Made by a program: the position numbers and the translations under genes. From JAYZAP01 sp964645285 (GTDB taxonomy: Bacteria > Pseudomonadota > Alphaproteobacteria > JAAXGF01), in NCBI GenBank assembly GCA_964645285.1, contig CAZYDR010000094.1, positions 1-14,142 on the forward strand: 14,142 nucleotides of DNA, written 5' to 3'. Under the pieces are notes generated by a model. That model was not told the DNA's origin and searched no databases. It saw nothing but the letters and a program-made list of their open reading frames with translations. How positions within the stretch are numbered: position 1 is the first letter of the stretch; each line of letters opens with the position of its first letter. Positions 1 through 5,724 of the stretch are shown piece after piece.

Positions 1-1850
1 AACTCGGTAAAGGCTGCCTCGGCGCCGGGATCCCCGTCGCGCATGGCCTCGAAGGCGCTTCGATAGGCGTCGGCGCCGGCCGCGCCGCCGTCGGACAACG
101 GCTCGAAGGCCTCGATGCCCTCGCTCTTGCCCTTGAGCACCAGGACACCGATGGGCCGGAAGGGTGTCTCGGGGCAGTGCGTGGCGGTCGCCCCGCTGAC
201 GCAGACGTTGGTGCCCAGGTGCTTGTTGACGCTTTCCATGCGGGACGCGGTGTTGATAGTGTCGCCGTGGGCCGTGTAGTCGAAGAAGGTCTCGCCGCCG
301 AAGTTGCCGACCACGGCGTCGCCGGTGTGGATGCCGATACGGGTGCGCCCGAAATCGAGTCCGCGGGCTTGCTGCTCTGCGGCGAATTTGCGGCCGAAGG
401 CGTCCATGGCGAGGGCGCAGGCTACGGCGCGAGCGGGATGGTCTGGCTGTTCCAAGGGCGCGCCGAAGATGACCACCAGGGCGTCGCCGATGATTTTGTC
501 CATGGTGCCCCCCCGTTCGACGGCGATGTGGCACAGCCCCTCCAGGTACTTGTTCAGCACCGGCACTAGCACCGTCGGCTCCGTTTTCTCGACCAGGGTG
601 GTGAAGCCGGTCAGATCGGTGAACAGGCTGGTCACCTGGCGCCGCTCGCCGCCCAGGGTCAGCCGGGTCGGGTCGGCAACCAGCTGATCCACTACGGCCA
701 CCGACACGAAGCGGGAAAAGGCCTGGCGGATGAAGCGTTCATGGCGCCTCGCCCGATGTTCCACGTAGGTGCTCCCGACGCCGCCGGAGAGGACGAACGA
801 GAGGGTCGGTGAGACCAGCGGGAGCAGGGTGTCGGCGTAGGCGTAGAGGGCGAAGCCGCCCGCCCAAAGTGCGGCCAGGCCGCCGCCGGCGGTCGCCACC
901 TTGGCCAGGACGGACAACGGAACGGCGGCCAAAAGCAGCCCCAGCGCGGCGAGGGCGAGGACCGCCACCGCCTCCCAGGCCAATCCCGTTCCCGGCGCCC
1001 GGCGGCCGTCCAGGAGCTGGGCCAGGATATGGGCGTGGATGACCACCCCCGGCGTCGGTCCTCCGACCCGGCCGGAGGTGGCGTACAGGGGGCTCAGGTG
1101 GCGGTCGTCGTGGGGCAGGTCGGCGCCGATGAGCACCACCTTTCCGGCCAGCCACTGTCGGGGCAGGAGCTTGACCGCGTGGGCCGGCAGGACCCGGAAG
1201 GCGGAGGTTCCGGGAGCGGGGCCGGGCCGATAGGCGATCGGCACCGGCGCCTCGGGAACGGCGGCGCCGAGAAGCGCCGCCAGGGCCGGCGCCAAGCCCC
1301 GGATGACCTCGCCGTTCTGCCGAATTCCGGGGAAGACCCGGCGCACCCGACCGTCGGCGGGGTCGGTCTCGAGTCTGGCGAGACCCCTGTTCACGCCCTT
1401 CAGATAAGCGGTGAGAAAGATCTGCTGGCGCTCGGTCAACCGGTCGTCCGCGTCGGCCCAGGCTACAACTACCGGCACCTCCAGTCGCTTGAGGACGCCC
1501 AAGAGGGCCTCGTCCTTGGCCGGCTCCGTCGCCTGGTCGAAGAGGATGTCGAGGGCGATGGCGCGCACGCCCGCGTCCTCCAGGGTGACGAGGAGGTCGG
1601 CGAGGAAGCCCCGGTCCAGGGGCGAGCGATAGGGCAGGGTGGCCAGGGTGTCCTCGGTGATGGCCACCACCACGACGTCAGAATTCTGAGGTTCCGACGG
1701 CGACAGGATGGCCAGACGAATGTCGGCCAGCCTGTTTTCGGCGGCGGTAAGGAGATGAAAGCCGCGCCCTAAGGCAAGGCCGGCCAAGGTGCTGAAGGCG
1801 ACGATCAGCGCCATGTAAAGGATGTGTCTCGCCCTCGGCATCTGGGCCAT
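1..1850 (-). CDS. CHASE2-domain class III adenylate cyclase (3' end beyond window)
   Basis: This frame is open from the left edge to 1850, giving about 616 residues with no stop. The N-terminus has one membrane segment (about residues 8-25), then an extracytoplasmic CHASE2-type sensor (to about 270), then hydrophobic segments to about 360, then a class III nucleotide cyclase domain. The cyclase shows both metal-binding aspartates, D412 in LFTDLTGFT and D456 in IIGDALVVIF. The DKIIGD lysine and D524 of FDYTAHGD fit an adenine-specific (ATP to cyclic AMP) enzyme, and the following TINTASRME supplies the expected N and R. CHASE2 cyclases are inner-membrane sensors of unknown ligand. The C-terminus lies outside the window. 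The start at 1850 is preferred because it begins just before the first membrane helix; a GTG at 1874 is the only longer option before a stop at 1881-1883. No good ribosome binding site decides between them. Confidence 0.93.
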   Translation of the reverse strand, partial: MAQMPRARHILYMALIVAFSTLAGLALGRGFHLLTAAENRLADIRLAILSPSEPQNSDVVVVAITEDTLATLPYRSPLDRGFLADLLVTLEDAGVRAIALDILFDQATEPAKDEALLGVLKRLEVPVVVAWADADDRLTERQQIFLTAYLKGVNRGLARLETDPADGRVRRVFPGIRQNGEVIRGLAPALAALLGAAVPEAPVPIAYRPGPAPGTSAFRVLPAHAVKLLPRQWLAGKVVLIGADLPHDDRHLSPLYATSGRVGGPTPGVVIHAHILAQLLDGRRAPGTGLAWEAVAVLALAALGLLLAAVPLSVLAKVATAGGGLAALWAGGFALYAYADTLLPLVSPTLSFVLSGGVGSTYVEHRARRHERFIRQAFSRFVSVAVVDQLVADPTRLTLGGERRQVTSLFTDLTGFTTLVEKTEPTVLVPVLNKYLEGLCHIAVERGGTMDKIIGDALVVIFGAPLEQPDHPARAVACALAMDAFGRKFAAEQQARGLDFGRTRIGIHTGDAVVGNFGGETFFDYTAHGDTINTASRMESVNKHLGTNVCVSGATATHCPETPFRPIGVLVLKGKSEGIEAFEPLSDGGAAGADAYRSAFEAMRDGDPGAEAAFTE

Positions 1851-2012
1851 CGATCTGTCCGTCGGCGGCCGCACCGCTCGTCACCGGCTCCGGTCCGGCG
1901 CCCAATTGTCGTCGGGCGACGGAGCGTCCGCGCTGCTTTCGAAGAAAGATTAGTGGTTCCACGGCGAGACTTCAAGGACGTGTGAAAAAGCACACCCACC
2001 CGACGGCCGAGG
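1851..2012. other. Gap between cyclase and prophage relic
   Basis: This stretch holds the 5' region of the cyclase (minus strand) and the left junction of the prophage relic. No gene is convincing here. The tail-protein frame is open from 1986, but phage-like sequence is recognisable only from about 2013, so the breakpoint probably lies between 1985 and 2013. I found no obvious attachment-site repeat matching the right end of the relic near 4130. Confidence 0.4.
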
Positions 2013-2387
2013 GACTTTACTGTCGGTAACTGGGACAACGTCAACGAGAGCAGCGAGACCTATATAGCATGGCTCTTTGCCGGTGTGTCCGGTTTCTCCA
2101 TATTCGGGTACTACGAAGGCAACAACAGCAGCGACGGCCCGATGATCTACACCGGCTTCCGTCCGGCGCTGATTATCCTCAGGTCCATCGATAGCACTTC
2201 GGGCTGGCACGTCTACGACCACAAGCACCTCGGCTACAACGTCGATAACAACCGTCTTGAATTCGATATACCGAACGCCGAGACCACCGGCTTCAAACTG
2301 CGCGGTACCGGCGACCCCAACGTTTTCGAAACATACATATCCATGGCCTTTGCCGAGGCCCCCTTCAAATACGCCAATGCGAGGTGA
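2013..2387 (+). pseudogene. Phage tail protein, C-terminal fragment (DUF7483-like)
   Basis: The frame reads from FTVGNWDNVNESSETYIAW through a GFSI-GYYEGN segment, a P-ALIILRSID-SGWHVYD segment, and ends in TYISMAFAEAPFKYANAR. These are hallmarks I recognise from the C-terminal domain of large phage tail proteins: a FTVG...VN...YIAW lead-in, a surface beta-sandwich, and the terminal Y-x-MAFAE-PFKYANAR. About 124 residues remain of proteins usually several hundred long. The frame is open upstream only to 1986, after an in-frame TGA at 1983-1985, and the first ten or so codons look unrelated. A GTG at 2085 could start a shorter product, but it lies inside the domain. The stop overlaps the ribosome binding site of the next gene. 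I infer a 5'-truncated pseudogene. Confidence 0.72.
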
Positions 2388-2391
2388 TCCT

Positions 2392-3056
2392 ATGTGGGCA
2401 GAACTGACCTACGATTCCAGCGCCGATACCTGGGCCATGCCCATCAAGCGGGTTATCTCAAGCTCCCGTGCGGTCACCGATGCCCAAGGCATCCAGCATG
2501 GGGCGTCGATTTTTCGACTTTGGCCACGGGCTGACCTGGCGGCGGTGGGATTCAAGCCGTTTCGCGAGGCGACGTACGACGGTCGCCACTACACTTCGGT
2601 CGGGCTGAGCGACGATCTGGTAGATGGCGAGGTGGTGCGCTTCCACGCAACTCAATTGCGAGACGTCGATCGTCTCAAAGCCTTGAAGCGCAATGAGCTG
2701 AGGCGTCATCGGGATCAGGTTATCCACGGTGGTATTGAATGGTCGCCGGACCGTGGCGTCACGGTTCATGTACTGCAGACCGACGAGCAGTCACTCAACC
2801 GGATCGCCAACACCCAGTTGTTTGTCGACAAGGCGGGCCGCGTCAGCCAAGGCTGGCGAATGCGGAAAAAATTGTGGAAACCCTGAGCGCCGCTGAGTTC
2901 CAGGCTCTCGCCGTCGCCGTCGGCAATCATGTGGATGCCTGCTACCAGGCTCACGCCACTCTCGAGGCGGCGATCGATGCGCTGACAGACGGTCAGGCGG
3001 TTATCGACCACGATGTCACCATCGGCTGGCCTGCCGTGGCGCCATCGGGGACTTGA
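2392..3056 (+). pseudogene. Phage DUF4376-domain protein, -1 frameshift
   Basis: The gene starts at ATG 2392 behind GAGGTGAT (2381-2388), which contains the stop of the previous gene. Frame one gives 157 sensible residues, including the DUF4376 opening (RLKALKRNELRRHRDQVIHG, then QTDEQSLNRIANTQL), up to GWRM. It then turns into RKKLWKP and stops at 2886. The rest of the domain continues in the -1 frame from 2862 as AEKIVETLSAAEFQALAVAV, through NHVDACYQ, to IGWPAVAPSGT, stopping at 3054-3056. Restoring one G after the ATG at 2860-2862 (ATG-GCG) joins the halves as WRMAEKIVETL, which fits the family. The repaired protein is about 221 residues. DUF4376 proteins commonly sit next to tail fibre genes; their exact role is unclear to me. 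Decay, a sequencing deletion or, less likely, recoding could explain it. Confidence 0.72.
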
Positions 3057-3095
3057 AGTCGAACGCCCAAACCCGACCAACCGCGCTTCAACCAG

Positions 3096-3118
3096 CCCGC
3101 CGTCATGGCGGGTTTTTT
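3096..3118 (+). terminator. Rho-independent terminator after DUF4376 gene
   Basis: The arms CCCGCC (3096-3101) and GGCGGG (3107-3112) pair perfectly around the 5-nt loop GTCAT and are followed by six T residues (3113-3118). It lies 40 nt after the DUF4376 stop and 15 nt before the start of the secreted-protein gene, separating tail genes from the lysis-like cassette. A GC hairpin with a T run directly before the next ATG is common in temperate phages. Confidence 0.85.
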
Positions 3119-3133
3119 CATGAGGATGTCGCC

Positions 3134-3402
3134 ATGAAAGAACTGATATTTTCGTTACTCGCCCTGGCCCTCGCCGCCGCGCCGGCCTGGGCCGGCCAGT
3201 CCGTCTGTCGCCCCTATGCGGCCATTGCCGATCAATTGCGCGCCAAGTTCGATGAACAGCCAATCTACCGCTGGCCCAGTTCCGATGGTTCTCATCTGGT
3301 TGAATTCTGGCGATCGATACCCGGGCCTGGGCGTGTGTCATCGCCACCGGCGCCAATGCGGAGACGATGGTCGACGATCAGCAAGACGGGGAGGGCGTCT
3401 GA
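3134..3402 (+). pseudogene. Small secreted phage protein, -1 frameshift
   Basis: The start at ATG 3134 follows GAGGA (3122-3126). The product begins with a clear signal peptide (charged MKE, hydrophobic core, AWA-G cleavage after about residue 20). The mature part contains QSVCRPYAAIADQLRAKFDE and runs to HLVEF. The same frame then degenerates into arginine- and proline-rich sequence. The natural continuation is in the -1 frame from 3307: LAIDTRAWACVIATGANAET, ending at TGA 3400-3402. Adding one base at about 3307 (for example TTC-CTG) joins VEF to LAIDTRAW and gives about 89 residues with two spaced cysteines. The family resembles small uncharacterised exported proteins found near lysis genes in alphaproteobacterial prophages; I do not assign a function. 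The repaired stop overlaps the next start codon (ATGA), which supports this reading. Confidence 0.66.
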
Positions 3403-3742
3403 TGATCGATAACACAATTCCCTGGCAGGTCGTTGCCTTGGTCCAGGCGCCGGCCATCGGCGCCCTGTTCGGGCTGGTGGTTCACACCCGTAAGCTCGGC
3501 CTTGAGGCCGACGACCAGGTTCGCGTCTATCTTGGCGAGGCTCTCGAGTGCGGCGTCGGCTGGGCCAAGGAACAGGCCACAAGCGAGCCGACGACATGGC
3601 CCACCTCGAGGTACGCAACGCCGCCGTCGCCGAGGCTGCGAGTTACGTCATCGAGCGGGTCCCGGACGCAGTCAAACACTTCGGCCTCAACCGCGCCCGC
3701 ATCGAAGCGCTCATCGAGGCGCGTCTCGGCGGCGCCACCTAA
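3402..3742 (+). pseudogene. Holin-like small membrane protein, -1 frameshift
   Basis: ATG 3402 overlaps the preceding stop and has GGGGAGGG upstream (3387-3394). The N-terminal half contains one membrane span (about residues 9-27, VVALVQAPAIGALFGLVV), then a helical soluble part ending at EQATSE. At about 3587 the reading frame must move by -1: the other frame continues with ADDMAHLEVRNAAVAEAASY, then PDAVKHFGLNRARIEALIEA and stops at 3740-3742. Adding one G at GAG-(G)CC gives about 113 residues. One N-terminal span followed by a helical domain with a Y-V...P-A....G....I...IEA end resembles LLH-type phage holins, which form inner-membrane lesions during lysis. The holin label is tentative and rests on shape and position. 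The stop overlaps the next start (TAATG). Confidence 0.6.
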
Positions 3743-3948
3743 TGGGCTCCGCGATTTTCGCCCTCTTCGGCAGTCTGATCGACGGCCTGACCCAGGCGCT
3801 GCCCCTGGCTCTCGCCTTCATGGCGGGCGAGGGCCGCACCCGATTACACATCCAGCAACGCACTCTGGAGAGACGTCATGCCCAGCTACGCCTATCTCGC
3901 CCTGGCGACAGTGCTGTTCTCGTCAGCCTGCGCCGGTCCGGCTTCTGA
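3742..3948 (+). CDS. Small membrane protein, candidate inner spanin (Rz-like)
   Basis: This 68-residue frame starts at an ATG overlapping the upstream stop (TAATG). It has an N-terminal hydrophobic segment (about residues 3-28), then a basic, glutamine/arginine-rich stretch and ends in RRSGF. The next gene starts inside it in another frame (3878-3948 shared). An N-terminal membrane anchor plus charged periplasmic part, overlapped out of frame by a small exported protein, is the usual layout of Rz/Rz1 spanin genes that fuse inner and outer membranes at the end of phage lysis. It is shorter than typical inner spanins. The frame is open, unlike its three upstream neighbours. Function is inferred from arrangement rather than from a recognised domain. 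Confidence 0.45.
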   Translation: MGSAIFALFGSLIDGLTQALPLALAFMAGEGRTRLHIQQRTLERRHAQLRLSRPGDSAVLVSLRRSGF

Positions 3949-4129
3949 CGACGCCGCCGTGCTGGTAGTGGACTACAGCCCCGCCTTCCAGGCCGCCGCG
4001 GCAGCCGAATACGAAACCCTGCCACCGTCCTGCCAGCCGGACGATCCGATAAAGCCGCCTGGCTGCTCGGCCCTAAAGACCATGATCAACGACTACCGCC
4101 ATTTGCGGGCGCGGTTGGCGGCGGAGTAG
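3878..4129 (+). CDS. Small exported protein, candidate outer spanin (Rz1-like)
   Basis: This 83-residue frame starts at ATG 3878 with GGAG at 3867-3870 and the right spacing, inside the preceding gene in a different frame. The N-terminus is a signal sequence ending in FSSACAG; the cysteine at 18 could be lipidated, although SSA-C is a weak lipobox. The mature part has paired cysteines in PPSCQPDDPIKPPGCSALK and ends in a charged helix (INDYRHLRARLAAE). The proline-rich exported protein embedded in a membrane-protein gene fits an outer spanin. Other small phage lipoproteins would look similar. Its TAG stop lies within the ribosome binding region of the following radical SAM gene, so the right edge of the relic is at or just after 4129. 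Confidence 0.5.
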   Translation: MPSYAYLALATVLFSSACAGPASDDAAVLVVDYSPAFQAAAAAEYETLPPSCQPDDPIKPPGCSALKTMINDYRHLRARLAAE

Positions 4130-4138
4130 GACGCGGCT

Positions 4139-5029
4139 ATGATCGCCGCCATGCTGAATTACGACATGCCCTTGTGGCGGCCGCCTTCCGAAGGCAACAA
4201 CCTGATTATTCAGGCGACCATCGGCTGCAGCTTTAACCGCTGCACGTTCTGCTCCATGTATCGCACCAAGACATTCCTGGCGCGTCCGCCTGAACATGTG
4301 TTCGCCGATATCGAGGCGGCGGCGCGGGTCTGGCCCGATGCCCATCGGGTATTTCTTGCCGACGGCGATGCCCTGGTGCTGCCGACCGAGGAGTTGTTGG
4401 CGATCCTGCAAAAGCTGGCGGACAGCTTTCCCAATCTGGCGCGGGTGTCGAGCTATGCCCTGCCGGCCAACCTGATCAAGAAGTCGGTGGACGAACTGGC
4501 GGCGCTTAAGCGGGCCAAGCTGACCCTGCTGTATTATGGGTTGGAGTCCGGGGACGCCGACATTCTCAAGCGCGTCACCAAGGGCGCCAGCCCACGTGCC
4601 ATCATTACGGGCCTGGGCAAGGCGCGCGACGCCGGGCTCAAGGTTTCCGCCATGGTTATTCTCGGGCTTGGCGGCCGCAACCATTGGCGTGCGCATATTG
4701 ACGGTACCGCAGCCGTGGTCAACGAGACCGCGCCGACCTATCTTTCGACTCTGCAACTCGGCCTCGACCCGATGATCAAGGACGAGTTCCTTCAGCGCTT
4801 CGGCGAGCCCTTTGAGCCCCAGGACGACGCCGGCATGCTGGTCGAACAACAACACCTGGTGGCTCAGCTCGACCCACCGACCCCGGTGATTTTCCGTTCC
4901 AACCACGCCTCTAATTCCCTGCCCCTGGCCGGCACCCTGCCCAAGGACCGCGACGCCCTGTTGGCGGCGTTGGGCGCGGCCCAGGCCGGCGCGATCCCGC
5001 TCCGCTCGGCTTTTCGCCGGGGGTTCTAG
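4139..5029 (+). CDS. Radical SAM protein with CX4CX2C cluster motif
   Basis: The 296-residue product has C30, C35 and C38 in GCSFNRCTFCSMYRTKTF. This is the CX4CX2C version of the iron-sulfur motif found in one group of radical SAM proteins, not the commoner CX3CX2C. Later segments fit the radical SAM barrel: a LYYGLESGD strand-loop at about 135-144 and a SAMVILGLGG strand at about 170. Proteins of this group are widespread and, as far as I know, lack an assigned substrate, so none is given. The start at 4139 is preferred because GGAGTAGG (4123-4130) is well spaced; ATG 4151 has no such site. The stop overlaps the convergent ferredoxin-like gene by 4 nt (CTAG, 5026-5029), so transcription from either side would read into the other. 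Confidence 0.88.
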   Translation: MIAAMLNYDMPLWRPPSEGNNLIIQATIGCSFNRCTFCSMYRTKTFLARPPEHVFADIEAAARVWPDAHRVFLADGDALVLPTEELLAILQKLADSFPNLARVSSYALPANLIKKSVDELAALKRAKLTLLYYGLESGDADILKRVTKGASPRAIITGLGKARDAGLKVSAMVILGLGGRNHWRAHIDGTAAVVNETAPTYLSTLQLGLDPMIKDEFLQRFGEPFEPQDDAGMLVEQQHLVAQLDPPTPVIFRSNHASNSLPLAGTLPKDRDALLAALGAAQAGAIPLRSAFRRGF

Positions 5030-5724
5030 GGGTTCTGGCCCGGTCTTAACGCCCGGATAAACGCGCCCATGTGGAACTGCGATTGGGCCGTTTCGTATTG
5101 ATAGTCGCGTCCCACGGGGCAGGCGCGGCGGGCGGCGCAGGACTGGTTCAGGCAATCGGCGCTGTCACGACCGGCCAGGTGGTCGGCGCAGACCGGCACG
5201 TTGTAGCCGTCGGGCGTCATGGCGCTCACCGGGCAGGTGGTGAGGCAGGGCTTGTCGGGGCAGTTTTCGCAGGGGCTCGGGCGGTTGTCCGGCACCGGCA
5301 GATCGAAGGTTTCAGGGAAAACTAGGACGCCGCGATAGGCATGCCACAATCCGAAGTCCGGGTGGATCAACGGTCCGAGAGGCGAGGGATAGACCGGCGC
5401 GGCCCGCTGGGCCCAACGCTGGAACGGCATGTATGGCGGGCCATCGGAGGGAAACAACGCATGGCCGCCAAGGGTTTCGGCCAACGGTTTTAGAACCCGC
5501 TTGGACCAGCCGTCGAGGCAGTTGGGCTCATCGACGGCTTGACGTTCGGCGGCGAAGCGCTGCCACATGGCGGGACCGGCATTGCCGGCAAGGACCATGG
5601 TGGCCGCGGCCGGGCCGTTGGGCAAGGGCGGCACACCATCGTTGGCCGTCGGGTGAAAGGCACCGCGAGGCGTTAGTCCCGCTTCGGTGAGCGCGGCCGT
5701 AACGGATGCCAGGGTGACGGTCAT
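5026..5724 (-). CDS. Ferredoxin-like protein with two 4Fe-4S cysteine sets
   Basis: The 232-residue product has a C-terminal cysteine-rich region: C152, C155, C160 and C164 in CENCPDKPCLTTCP, then C179, C191, C196 and C202, the last followed by proline. This pattern fits two [4Fe-4S] clusters, as in the ferredoxin part of epoxyqueuosine reductase (QueG), but the long cobalamin-binding N-terminal domain of QueG is not evident. The first 145 residues have no motif I recognise. There is no signal peptide, so a cytoplasmic electron-transfer or redox role is inferred. The start overlaps the stop of the cystathionine beta-synthase gene by ATGA, so translation is probably coupled and this is the second gene of that operon. 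Confidence 0.82.
   Translation of the reverse strand: MTVTLASVTAALTEAGLTPRGAFHPTANDGVPPLPNGPAAATMVLAGNAGPAMWQRFAAERQAVDEPNCLDGWSKRVLKPLAETLGGHALFPSDGPPYMPFQRWAQRAAPVYPSPLGPLIHPDFGLWHAYRGVLVFPETFDLPVPDNRPSPCENCPDKPCLTTCPVSAMTPDGYNVPVCADHLAGRDSADCLNQSCAARRACPVGRDYQYETAQSQFHMGAFIRALRPGQNP

Larger units (their letters stand above)
2013..4129 (+). mobile_element. Prophage relic: tail end and lysis cassette
   Basis: Six phage-style genes run in one direction with overlapping or near-touching ends: a tail protein C-terminus, a DUF4376 protein, a small secreted protein, a holin-like protein, and two small overlapping genes resembling an inner/outer spanin pair. This order (distal tail genes followed by lysis genes) is normal in tailed phages. 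No integrase, capsid, terminase or endolysin is present. The first gene is cut at its 5' end and the next three each contain one -1 frameshift. The flanks are unrelated chromosomal genes (cyclase and radical SAM). The relic interpretation is inferred from gene families and order. Confidence 0.75.

Noticed and set aside
1029..1772. 247-codon open frame on the plus strand
   Set aside because: Antisense to the CHASE2 cyclase, whose complete domain signatures are on the minus strand.
2013..2387. Diversity-generating retroelement target in the tail protein
   Set aside because: No reverse transcriptase, accessory gene or template repeat is present in the window.
2860..3600. Programmed -1 ribosomal frameshifting in the phage genes
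   Set aside because: Three unrelated neighbouring genes would all need it, and none of the sites has a canonical slippery heptamer; single-base loss explains all three more simply.
4073..5155. 360-codon open frame on the minus strand
   Set aside because: Antisense to the radical SAM gene and running across gene boundaries; no motif.
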